Assembly: GCA_938039305.1 (NCBI GenBank)
Contig: CALHUZ010000288.1
Span: 1-8,360 of the forward strand
From: an uncultured Saprospiraceae bacterium
Lineage (GTDB): Bacteria; Bacteroidota; Bacteroidia; Chitinophagales; Saprospiraceae
DNA length: 8,360 nt
Reading direction: 5' to 3'
Part shown: in pieces, positions 1 to 5,826 of the stretch
Position numbering within the stretch: position 1 is the first letter of the stretch
Layout of the letters: every line of letters starts with the position of its first letter
Position numbers and translations under genes: made by a program
The notes under the pieces: model-generated
What the model was told of the DNA's origin: nothing
The model's database searches: none
The model's input: only the letters and a program-made list of their open reading frames with translations

Positions 1-728
1 TCACCTGTTTGCTTTAGTAAGACAGCCGGCATAACAATCTTCTTGCGCATCATATCCTCAAATGCTACCATCATGTTACTCGCGTCTATCTCGAGTATTC
101 TATCTACGAAATTGATATATGCACTCGCATGTCGAGCTTCATCAGCGGCGATGAAAGCACACATCTTAGCAAGTAGCTCATTGCCAGTTTTTTTTGCCTG
201 TGCAGCCACTCTCTTGTGTGATACATTAGTCGCAAGTTCTTGGAAGCTGGTATATATAAAGTTGCGATAAGGATCACGACCTGTACCGATATCAAAACCA
301 TCAGCGATCAGATATTGAGTAGACTTCTCCATCTCTCTCATATTGATCTGTCCACAGAGGTATAGATACTTGTTTAGTACGTCACCATGTCTATTCTCCT
401 CAGCTGTCCATGATCTCACCCATTTAGACCATCCATTGTTCGCGTCTTGATCTACGCCTTCCACATCCATCAACCAGGCCTCATATGTAGGCAGAGCTTC
501 TTCAGTTATGGTATCTCCTACAAGCACAGTCAGTAGGTCATAGCCCATCTCTTGTGCTTGGCCTTGGATCTCTCTTATTTGATCAAAGAAGTCATCATCT
601 CTTGAATCAGGGAGAAAGTCAGCCGGCTGCCAATTTGTGTCTATCGGCTTTAGGAATTTTTCAAGTATTCCATCCATCGATTGCTCGATGGTTTGCATTA
701 CTTCAAGTCTGATATTGCTAATCTTCAT
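1..728 (-). CDS. Soluble plant-type acyl-ACP desaturase (partial, 3' end outside window)
   Basis: The 242 complete codons from ATG 728 to the window edge closely match plant stearoyl-ACP delta-9 desaturases. These soluble diiron enzymes put a cis double bond into acyl chains carried on ACP, using O2 and reduced ferredoxin. All six diiron ligands are visible by comparison with the castor enzyme: E76 (TEEALPTY), E111 and H114 (EENRHG), E164 (TSFQE), E197 and H200 (DEARH). The segment MMRKKIVMPA near 226-235 also matches the family. Usual length is about 320-360 residues, so roughly the last quarter is missing; the reading frame is still open at base 1. An AAGGA motif lies 11 nt before the ATG. 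It is separated from the upstream lipoprotein gene by 176 bp and is probably transcribed alone. In the cell it would adjust membrane unsaturation. The family call is firm; chain length and regiospecificity cannot be read from the sequence. Confidence 0.95.
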   Translation of the reverse strand, partial: MKISNIRLEVMQTIEQSMDGILEKFLKPIDTNWQPADFLPDSRDDDFFDQIREIQGQAQEMGYDLLTVLVGDTITEEALPTYEAWLMDVEGVDQDANNGWSKWVRSWTAEENRHGDVLNKYLYLCGQINMREMEKSTQYLIADGFDIGTGRDPYRNFIYTSFQELATNVSHKRVAAQAKKTGNELLAKMCAFIAADEARHASAYINFVDRILEIDASNMMVAFEDMMRKKIVMPAVLLKQTG

Positions 729-904
729 GATGAGTTAATTCCTTCGTTTAATTGGACTTATGCAGCTATTCTCCACTGGGAGACATGAGCGGTCAAGATA
801 TGCATTATGTCTGAATTAGTAAGCTTATACCTCAGAGTTACTTGTCACAGCGGCCTACCTCGTGTCATAAGTAACTGACGGACGCCTATTCTCATTGCAT
901 TTCT
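729..904. other. Intergenic gap between desaturase and DUF2891 genes
   Basis: This 176-bp gap should hold the promoter of the desaturase gene and the end of the preceding transcript, both on the minus strand. I see no good TAnnTTTG -7 element and no classical GC stem followed by a T run. The only obvious structure is the inverted repeat at 832-878. No small ORF or RNA gene was recognised. Confidence 0.5.
832..878. repeat. Imperfect inverted repeat (possible terminator or operator)
   Basis: Arms TCA-(GA)-GTTACTT (832-843) and AAGTAAC-TGA (869-878) form 10 base pairs with a 2-nt bulge around a 25-nt loop. It lies 27 bp downstream of the DUF2891 stop codon and 104 bp upstream of the desaturase start. 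No T run follows on either strand, so it is not a textbook intrinsic terminator. It could be a weak hairpin or a protein-binding site. The symmetry is seen directly; any function is inferred. Confidence 0.35.
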
Positions 905-2023
905 TTATTGACCCATGGTTTTCAAAGCATATAAGGCAAAAGAAGCCAACCAGTGCTCACCCGCGTAGTTTCCATCGCTGATATTATCAATAGAATAGGA
1001 CATATGCTGATTGGCTATGGCCTGCGCATGGCTGTTTTTTCGAAGAGGGTAGAGGCACCATGCTCTCGAGAAGTTTACCCCGTCGAGATGGACTAACTTC
1101 CCATCTGTCCTGTCTTTCACTCTTCCTGGCTCTATGGTCAGTTGGCCATCCACGAGCGTTGGCATAAACGCCTGAATCCAACTCTGAAACTCATCATTTG
1201 TCAATACCTTTCTCATCAGATCAAGTTCTTGGAGGCATGGTGAGAGAAAATCATAACCGCTTGGTTCCCATGAGATAGGGCAGTCTTTGTCATCGCTGTA
1301 GAACCTGAGTGCGTTGCTTTTTATCGCTGACAGCAAATCCTTATCATCAGCAGCTACTGCGTAGTCATATGCGAAGCTTAAGCCAAATGCTGTATTAGTA
1401 TGTTCTCCTACTCTGATCGGGTAGACCAACTTAGGGAGGTAGTCCTGGTATGATTGTGCTATGTGGTCAGAGAGAGGTTGGAGATGAGCCGCCCACCTTT
1501 TAGCATCCTCATCTTCCCAATCCATGAGCTCTTCTTGCAACTTTAGGACCCACGCCCAGCCGTATGTTCTTTCAAATGATTTGGTGTATTTGTTTTTGTT
1601 GAAGTATGCGACCTCCGTTTGGATGTTTTCTTTAGTCAGATTTTGATTCAACTTTGCTCTTGCTTCTGCAGCAATATCTAAGTCTGGGAAAGTCTTCATC
1701 AGATAGATCAATGACCAATGTCCATGTACTGCAGAATGCCAATCAAAACATCCATAGAATGCTGGATGTTCCACTATGGGCATCACAAGATCAGCTTCTG
1801 AAGTGATCGTTACGGGACGTTTGTATGGGAGTTTATGATCTATACATTTTAAAGGAAGACGAGCTAATCTATTAGCTGTTTCGATATCTAATTGTATCTC
1901 TGATATGGGCTCCACTTCATGAGCAAGCTCTTGCGATGCTTCTAGAATATTAGATTGTTTATTTTCTCCGCAACTTGTAATAAGAAGAATTGAAATAATG
2001 GATATCAAAAGTAGTTTGAACAT
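905..2023 (-). CDS. DUF2891 family lipoprotein
   Basis: A 372-residue protein with a lipoprotein signal peptide: hydrophobic residues 4-15, then LITSC with the lipidated cysteine at 18. It should therefore be membrane-anchored in the periplasm or at the outer membrane. After a linker, residues from about 45 to the end match DUF2891. Visible hallmarks are the His/Trp-rich block HPAFYGCFDWHSAVHGHW (86-103), FERTYGWAWVLKL (150-162), RVGEHTNTAFGL (204-215), WEPSGYDFLSP (252-262), HLDGVNFSRAW (312-322) and AGEHWLASFA (354-363). The repeated helical Trp-rich character suggests an alpha/alpha toroid like some sugar-active enzymes, but no activity is established to my knowledge. It is the last gene of the probable four-gene group, 23 bp after the TfoX-like gene. 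The start at ATG 2023 is fixed by the signal peptide. The family call is good; function unknown. Confidence 0.88.
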   Translation of the reverse strand: MFKLLLISIISILLITSCGENKQSNILEASQELAHEVEPISEIQLDIETANRLARLPLKCIDHKLPYKRPVTITSEADLVMPIVEHPAFYGCFDWHSAVHGHWSLIYLMKTFPDLDIAAEARAKLNQNLTKENIQTEVAYFNKNKYTKSFERTYGWAWVLKLQEELMDWEDEDAKRWAAHLQPLSDHIAQSYQDYLPKLVYPIRVGEHTNTAFGLSFAYDYAVAADDKDLLSAIKSNALRFYSDDKDCPISWEPSGYDFLSPCLQELDLMRKVLTNDEFQSWIQAFMPTLVDGQLTIEPGRVKDRTDGKLVHLDGVNFSRAWCLYPLRKNSHAQAIANQHMSYSIDNISDGNYAGEHWLASFALYALKTMGQ

Positions 2024-2046
2024 GTGCTTTCTTTAAAATGGTAAGA

Positions 2047-2424
2047 TTATGATTTACTCTTTTTTACTTTCTTTTTACTTGCCTTGGCCATTGGGTTAAA
2101 GGCAAGACATAGGTCTACCCAATATTCAAGATCTTCATCTGTATCATAGCCATCTGGTATGACGAAAATATATCCCCGCATGGGCCTTCCTGTGAATTCC
2201 ATAGGTTGAGCTCCATCTCTTTTTATAGCTTCTGGATATGCTTCTTCTCCTACACGAGCCATCATTAAGTCAGTATCTTTCTTCTTGTTAAAAAGGATGC
2301 CACAGCACATTTTCTCTTCGACCATATAGCATATGCCACCAAACATCTTCTTGCCATAGAAGTTGACTTTTCTATCTGTTAAGATCCTTGCAACTCTATC
2401 TGCTGTGTATTCGTCGTATGCCAT
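2047..2424 (-). CDS. TfoX/Sxy N-terminal domain protein
   Basis: A 125-residue protein that is essentially one TfoX N-terminal domain. The family signature is clear: KKMFGGICYMV (25-35), the repeated short strands around MCCGILF (39-45), DLMMARVG (52-59) and MEFTGRPMRGYIFV (75-88). In gammaproteobacteria TfoX/Sxy is a competence regulator acting with CRP, but that protein also has a C-terminal domain, absent here. Single-domain relatives are widespread and mostly uncharacterised, so a competence role should not be assumed. The last 15 residues are Lys/Ser-rich (KKKVKKSKS) and could contact nucleic acid; this is inference. It sits 27 bp after the VOC gene and 23 bp before the DUF2891 gene, inside the probable operon. 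ATG 2424 is the natural start because the domain begins within a few residues of it. Confidence 0.9.
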   Translation of the reverse strand: MAYDEYTADRVARILTDRKVNFYGKKMFGGICYMVEEKMCCGILFNKKKDTDLMMARVGEEAYPEAIKRDGAQPMEFTGRPMRGYIFVIPDGYDTDEDLEYWVDLCLAFNPMAKASKKKVKKSKS

Positions 2425-2451
2425 GATTGCCTAAGTTCGGTTTTTCTAATT

Positions 2452-2862
2452 TCACTGCTGCCACTTGTTCTTGTCATTGGGTTCTAAAAGATCCCAGAGG
2501 TTTCCATAAAGATCTTTGAAAACTGCAACCATGCCGTATGGTTCTTGCTTGGGTGGTCTTTCAAATTCTATCTCTCGTTCTACCATTTGATTGTAATCTC
2601 TCCAGAAGTCATCTGTGAATAGAAACAAGAAAACCCTTCCTCCTGATTGATTTCCTACTGCGTCTACTTGACGATCATTAGCACCTTTAGCAAGAAGTAG
2701 AGAACACTCTGTGGCACCTGGAGGAGCGATAACGACCCATCTTTTTTCTTCATCAAGTTTAGTGTCCTCGATGATTTTAAAATTAAGCTTCTTCGTATAA
2801 AAGGCGATAGCTTCATCATAATCTGCTACTACTAATGCTATGTGTGCTATCCTCTGCTTCAT
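2452..2862 (-). CDS. VOC (glyoxalase/bleomycin-resistance fold) family protein
   Basis: A 136-residue single-chain protein with the paired beta-alpha-beta-beta-beta layout of the vicinal oxygen chelate superfamily. The first module starts at IAHIALVVADYDEAIAFYTK (5-24); the second includes GGRVFLFLFTDDFWRDYNQM (74-93) and ends with VFKDLYGNLWDLLEP (114-128). His7 and Glu127 fit the usual first and last metal-ligand positions. The inner positions look altered: Ser54 is in the region of the first-module acidic ligand, and Phe82 is where relatives I remember have His. The metal centre may be incomplete or different. Superfamily members include glyoxalase I, epimerases and dioxygenases, so substrate cannot be assigned. 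It starts 9 bp after the lyase-like gene stops and is almost certainly co-transcribed with it. Confidence 0.88.
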   Translation of the reverse strand: MKQRIAHIALVVADYDEAIAFYTKKLNFKIIEDTKLDEEKRWVVIAPPGATECSLLLAKGANDRQVDAVGNQSGGRVFLFLFTDDFWRDYNQMVEREIEFERPPKQEPYGMVAVFKDLYGNLWDLLEPNDKNKWQQ

Positions 2863-2871
2863 GATGATTGT

Positions 2872-3873
2872 CTATTTCATGTTTTTGGGTATTCGTCCCG
2901 TTCGGATACATTCTGATCTTAGTGGCCTGCCGATGATCTTCTCGACCATATTTCCGATATCCAATACTTTATCGACATCAAGATTAGTCTCGATACCCAT
3001 CTCATCCATCATCACAACCATGTCTTCAGTAGAGACAAGCCCTACGATATTGGGATCTTTGTAGTAGTATGCACCTGTTCCGGCTACAGGCACACCATCT
3101 ACAAAGTTAGCAGGCTGACCGCCTGTTCCACCCATAGTTGATTCGTAGTGAGTCATGCCGGCTTGAAGGGCTGCAAGGACATTCGCTAATCCCCAACCTC
3201 TGGTTGTATGAAAGTGTACAATATGCTTTTCGGGATGTGGTATTTTATCAAGGAGCATGGAGAAGTACTTATAGATTCTATCTGGAGAAGCAGATCCATC
3301 GTGGTCGGCATGTTCTACATCATATGCTCCGATATCGAGCCATCGTTGAGTGAAGTCTATAGCCTTACTCATCTCAGTGGGACCTTCTATCGGACAGCCC
3401 CAGATGGTACTTACAGTTCCATTGACTTTGATACCTGCATCATTGGCTCGCTGGACATAGTCTTCTGACATCTTCCAATATTCCTCGAGCGTCAGTCCTG
3501 AGTTTTGCATTTGGTGAGACTCACTAGTCGAGACCATCATGAGTATCCTATCAGGTCCATATCCTTCTTCTTTTGCCCTGATCGCTCTTTCAACTGACCG
3601 TTCTCTTATCGTTATGGCAGTAAGACAGACATCATCCAGTAAGTTTCCTACCTTCTTACTGGTTCTTATGCGCTTCATCACTTCGTCGGCATCTCTGAAC
3701 TGCGGCATACCTCTTGGATTACCCAGATTAGTCACTTCTATATGCTTGAATCCAGCAAGAATGAGTTGCTCGGCGAGCCACACTTTGGCATCAGTAGGGA
3801 TAAATTTTTCTTCATGCTGAAATCCATCACGGATGGTTATATCTCCGATGGTGACTTGCTTTGGATAGTTCAT
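2872..3873 (-). CDS. HMG-CoA-lyase-like DRE-TIM metallolyase lacking the catalytic Cys
   Basis: A 333-residue TIM-barrel enzyme of the HMGL-like/pyruvate carboxyltransferase family, which makes or breaks C-C bonds next to a carboxylate with a divalent metal. Visible signatures are RDGFQ (15-19, metal-binding Asp16, catalytic-type Arg15), IEVTNL (45-50), GCPIEG (159-164, the HMG-CoA-lyase GCPYEG site) and VHFHTTRGWGLANVLAALQAG (219-239, metal ligands His220 and His222). The loop that in HMG-CoA lyase reads GGLGGCP, with the catalytic Cys, is here GGTGGQP (248-254), with Gln253. True HMG-CoA lyase activity is therefore doubtful; a related acyl-CoA or 2-hydroxyacid lyase is possible. I chose ATG 3873 because family similarity begins at once. 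The frame extends to a TTG at 3936, but that stretch looks non-family and overlaps a promoter-like element. It heads the four-gene group. Confidence 0.86.
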   Translation of the reverse strand: MNYPKQVTIGDITIRDGFQHEEKFIPTDAKVWLAEQLILAGFKHIEVTNLGNPRGMPQFRDADEVMKRIRTSKKVGNLLDDVCLTAITIRERSVERAIRAKEEGYGPDRILMMVSTSESHQMQNSGLTLEEYWKMSEDYVQRANDAGIKVNGTVSTIWGCPIEGPTEMSKAIDFTQRWLDIGAYDVEHADHDGSASPDRIYKYFSMLLDKIPHPEKHIVHFHTTRGWGLANVLAALQAGMTHYESTMGGTGGQPANFVDGVPVAGTGAYYYKDPNIVGLVSTEDMVVMMDEMGIETNLDVDKVLDIGNMVEKIIGRPLRSECIRTGRIPKNMK

Positions 3874-3933
3874 ATGTACGCTATTCGAGTGCGAGCAAGA
3901 TATGTGTTTGGATACATTATATCTGCATATAAT

Positions 3934-3941
3934 CAAACATA
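3934..3941 (-). promoter_or_regulatory. Candidate -7 promoter element for the lyase-led gene group
   Basis: On the minus strand this reads TATGTTTG, an exact match to the Bacteroidota -7 consensus TAnnTTTG. It would start transcription roughly 50-55 nt before ATG 3873. A TTTG lies upstream but only 12 nt away, shorter than the usual spacing of about 20, so the -33 element is uncertain. It supports ATG 3873 over the upstream TTG at 3936, which would sit inside the promoter. Confidence 0.4.
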
Positions 3942-3983
3942 ACTCGACTCAATCAAAGAGGAAATTATAGAAAACCAATCAGT

Positions 3984-4010
3984 TAAGTACTGCTTTTGTG
4001 CTCAGACTTA
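3984..4010 (-). terminator. Weak hairpin after tsaD
   Basis: Arms TAAGT(A)CTG (3984-3992) and CAGACTTA (4003-4010) pair over 8 bp with one bulged base around a 10-nt loop, beginning 8 bp past the tsaD stop. On the minus strand a modestly T-rich stretch (GGTTTTCTATAATTTC) follows some bases later. It may end the tsaD transcript, but the stem is AT-rich and no long U tract follows directly. Confidence 0.3.
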
Positions 4011-4017
4011 TATCCTC

Positions 4018-5049
4018 TTATGAATCGGCCGTTGGGATCTTTAACCTTGGATTAGGTGTGACATCTTGGTCGACGAAGTCACCATTCTCATACTTGTAGT
4101 AAGCGGCCATGGCAATCATGCCAGCGTTATCAGTGCAGTATTGGATGGCAGGCACAAAAGTCTTCCACCCATGTGTCTCTGCACTTTCTGATAGAGCTTT
4201 TCGAAGAGCACTATTAGCCGATACGCCACCTGCGATGCCTACTTCCGTTATACCCGTTTTCTTAGTGGCTTTAGTAAGTTTATCCATGAGGATATCAACT
4301 ATAGTCTGCTGAACGGAAGCACAGATATCATTGAGATTATCATTTATGAAGTTTTCATCTTCCTTTAGCTTATCTCGTAAAAAGTAGAGTACAGAAGTCT
4401 TTAAGCCGCTAAAGCTAAATCCCAAACCATCGACTCTTGGTTTCGCAAATTCATATTTGGCTTGACCATCACGAGCCAGTTTATCTATGATAGGCCCAGC
4501 TGGGTAGTCCAATCCTAAATATTTGCCAATTTTATCAAAGGCTTCACCAGCAGCATCATCTCGAGTGGTTCCTATCACTTCCATCTCAAGGGGATTAGTG
4601 ACTTTGACGAGTTGGGTATGCCCACCAGATACGGTCAGACAGAGAAAAGGAAAGTTGGGTTTTGGGTCTTCCACAAAGTGCGCTAAGACATGGGCTTCCA
4701 TGTGATTAACTGCTATCAAAGGGATGTCTAAGCTCAAGGCCATACCCTTCGCAAATGAGCATCCTACGAGTAAACTGCCCAATAATCCAGGCCCTTGGGT
4801 GAAGGCAATCGCAGAAAGTTGGTCCTTCTTCACACCAGAAGTCCTCAATGCTTCATCTATAACAGGGACGATCTTTTGATGGTGCTGTCGTGAGGCTAAT
4901 TCTGGTACAACACCCCCATATGCTTGATGTACAGTCTGGGTGGCAATGAGGTTGCTAAGGACTTCACCATCTCGGATAATCGCCGCGGATGTATCGTCGC
5001 AAGAAGATTCGATAGCAAGTATTATGATAGAATTAGGATGAGTGCTCAT
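4018..5049 (-). CDS. tsaD: TsaD, tRNA N6-adenosine threonylcarbamoyltransferase
   Basis: This 343-residue cytoplasmic protein is the catalytic subunit (Kae1/YgjD/Gcp family) that transfers threonylcarbamoyl from threonylcarbamoyl-AMP to A37 of ANN-decoding tRNAs, working with TsaB and TsaE. Every family landmark is present: ESSCDDT (14-20), GGVVPELASRQHHQ (45-58), QGPGLLGSLLVG (85-96), the metal-binding HMEAH (His116, His120), SGGHTQL (141-147), GEAFDKIGKYLGLDYPAGP (168-186), FSGLKTSV (213-220), GGVSANSALR (274-283) and CTDNAGMIA with metal ligand Asp307. Length is normal for the family (about 335-345). ATG 5049 puts the conserved strand IIILAIESS at the expected distance from the N-terminus, preceded by an A-rich leader. 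It is divergent from the pilin-like/DUF3822/rsmD operon, and 144 bp separate it from the lyase start. TsaB and TsaE are not in the window. Confidence 0.98.
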   Translation of the reverse strand: MSTHPNSIIILAIESSCDDTSAAIIRDGEVLSNLIATQTVHQAYGGVVPELASRQHHQKIVPVIDEALRTSGVKKDQLSAIAFTQGPGLLGSLLVGCSFAKGMALSLDIPLIAVNHMEAHVLAHFVEDPKPNFPFLCLTVSGGHTQLVKVTNPLEMEVIGTTRDDAAGEAFDKIGKYLGLDYPAGPIIDKLARDGQAKYEFAKPRVDGLGFSFSGLKTSVLYFLRDKLKEDENFINDNLNDICASVQQTIVDILMDKLTKATKKTGITEVGIAGGVSANSALRKALSESAETHGWKTFVPAIQYCTDNAGMIAMAAYYKYENGDFVDQDVTPNPRLKIPTADS

Positions 5050-5100
5050 CTTTTTAAATGTAATGAGGCGTAATATTTTTAAAAAATAGTATTATTGTGC

Positions 5101-5159
5101 AGTTCATAATCCATACAAAGGTAGGACGTTTCGCAAGATGACTCGTTCAAATATGAACT
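5101..5159. repeat. Inverted repeat AGTTCATA / TATGAACT
   Basis: AGTTCATA (5101-5108) and its exact reverse complement TATGAACT (5152-5159) are separated by 43 nt. A further half-site GTTCA at 5145-5149 makes a tight hairpin-like GTTCA-AATA-TGAAC (5145-5158). Three related half-sites in a divergent promoter region could be an operator, but 8-bp repeats also arise by chance. Confidence 0.3.
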
Positions 5160-5180
5160 ATTGATTTCTGTTATATCAAA
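5148..5180 (-). promoter_or_regulatory. Candidate tsaD promoter
   Basis: Read on the minus strand, TTTG (5177-5180) is followed after 21 nt by CATATTTG (5148-5155), which matches 7 of 8 positions of the Bacteroidota -7 element TAnnTTTG with about the right spacing. It would give a leader of roughly 90 nt before ATG 5049. The -7 box overlaps the TATGAACT half-site. Confidence 0.35.
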
Positions 5181-5200
5181 ACCCATTGTCAACAGCCGTC

Positions 5201-5210
5201 GCTATATAGC
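5201..5210. repeat. Perfect 10-bp palindrome GCTATATAGC
   Basis: A self-complementary decamer lies 32 bp upstream of the pilin-like ATG. Its position fits an operator or part of a promoter for the rightward operon; nothing in the sequence proves this. Confidence 0.3.
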
Positions 5211-5241
5211 CGATAGCTGGAGACATTAAATATGAGAATGA

Positions 5242-5826
5242 ATGAAGTACTTGATTAACCTAGTTATAATCGGAGCTGTTGGACTTTTTGGATACCTACT
5301 ATATAGTGGTATTAATGAGCCTATTAAGTTCAGAACAGAGCTTGATGCGAGAAAGAGCGTAGTTACTACCAAGTTGGAGAAAATCCGTACTACTCAGGAC
5401 ATATTCCGTCAAATCAAGGGGCATTATGCTTCCTCTTTTGAGGAGTTATCAGCTGTCTTGAAGACAGATAGTATACCATTTCGTCAGTTACTTGCAGATC
5501 CAGAAGATCCAGAGAATCCAGACAAGTTTATCGTTAATATCGTAAAATTTAGTGCGGCGGATTCTTTGCGTGGACTAGCTATCAATCTTGATGATCTTCC
5601 TTTTGTACCTTATACGAATAAGGCTAAGAGATTTGAGATTCAAGCGGATACGATGACTTATCAGTCTACTTTAGTACCTGTTGTAGAGGTGATGACAACA
5701 TGGGGTGAATTTATGGGAGCATATAATGACCCTAAGTTCAGCATGTATCAGAAGGAATTCAATCCAAGAGCAAAAATTGGTTTTGGAAGTATGTCCTCAC
5801 CTAACTTAGAGGGTAATTGGAAATAA
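5242..5826 (+). CDS. Membrane-anchored protein with pilin/pseudopilin-like layout (hypothetical)
   Basis: I do not recognise a named family with certainty. The 194-residue protein has a single N-terminal membrane helix (about 4-22) preceded only by M-K-Y, then a charged amphipathic helix (about 30-60) containing KLEKIRTTQDIFRQIKGHYASSF (44-66). That resembles the pilin/pseudopilin pattern in which a long helix ends in a stretch like QAYY...GRYP...LDEL. The C-terminal half is predicted extracytoplasmic with short strands and no cysteines. There is no classical prepilin-peptidase site (G-F-x-x-x-E), so processing like a true pilin is not supported. It opens a three-gene operon; its last 10 bases overlap the DUF3822-like gene. 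ATG 5242 is chosen because an ATG at 5232 is out of frame and stops after a few codons. Similar proteins next to DUF3822 and rsmD occur in other Bacteroidota as far as I recall. Confidence 0.82.
   Translation: MKYLINLVIIGAVGLFGYLLYSGINEPIKFRTELDARKSVVTTKLEKIRTTQDIFRQIKGHYASSFEELSAVLKTDSIPFRQLLADPEDPENPDKFIVNIVKFSAADSLRGLAINLDDLPFVPYTNKAKRFEIQADTMTYQSTLVPVVEVMTTWGEFMGAYNDPKFSMYQKEFNPRAKIGFGSMSSPNLEGNWK

Larger units (their letters stand above)
5050..5241. other. Divergent intergenic region between tsaD and the pilin-like operon
   Basis: This 192-bp gap must carry the promoters for tsaD (leftward) and for the three-gene operon (rightward). It contains an AT-rich imperfect palindrome at 5071-5094, an 8-bp inverted repeat (5101-5108 with 5152-5159) and a perfect 10-bp palindrome GCTATATAGC at 5201-5210. 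I found a candidate leftward promoter but no convincing TAnnTTTG element in the rightward direction. No small gene is evident. Confidence 0.6.

Noticed and set aside
43..301. Short open frames on both strands inside the desaturase gene
   Set aside because: They are shadows of the desaturase reading frame, which is strongly supported by conserved ligands and runs off the window edge.
2047..2424. TfoX-like protein as evidence for natural competence
   Set aside because: Only the N-terminal domain is present, and no com or pil DNA-uptake genes are in the window; single-domain TfoX relatives are common without any competence link.
3874..3936. N-terminal extension of the lyase-like protein to a TTG at 3936
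   Set aside because: The extra 21 residues show no family similarity and overlap an exact TAnnTTTG promoter-like element; ATG 3873 starts right at the conserved region.
2840..3942. Several plus-strand open frames opposite the lyase-like gene
   Set aside because: They are antisense to a well-supported enzyme gene, carry no recognisable motifs and overlap each other in different frames.
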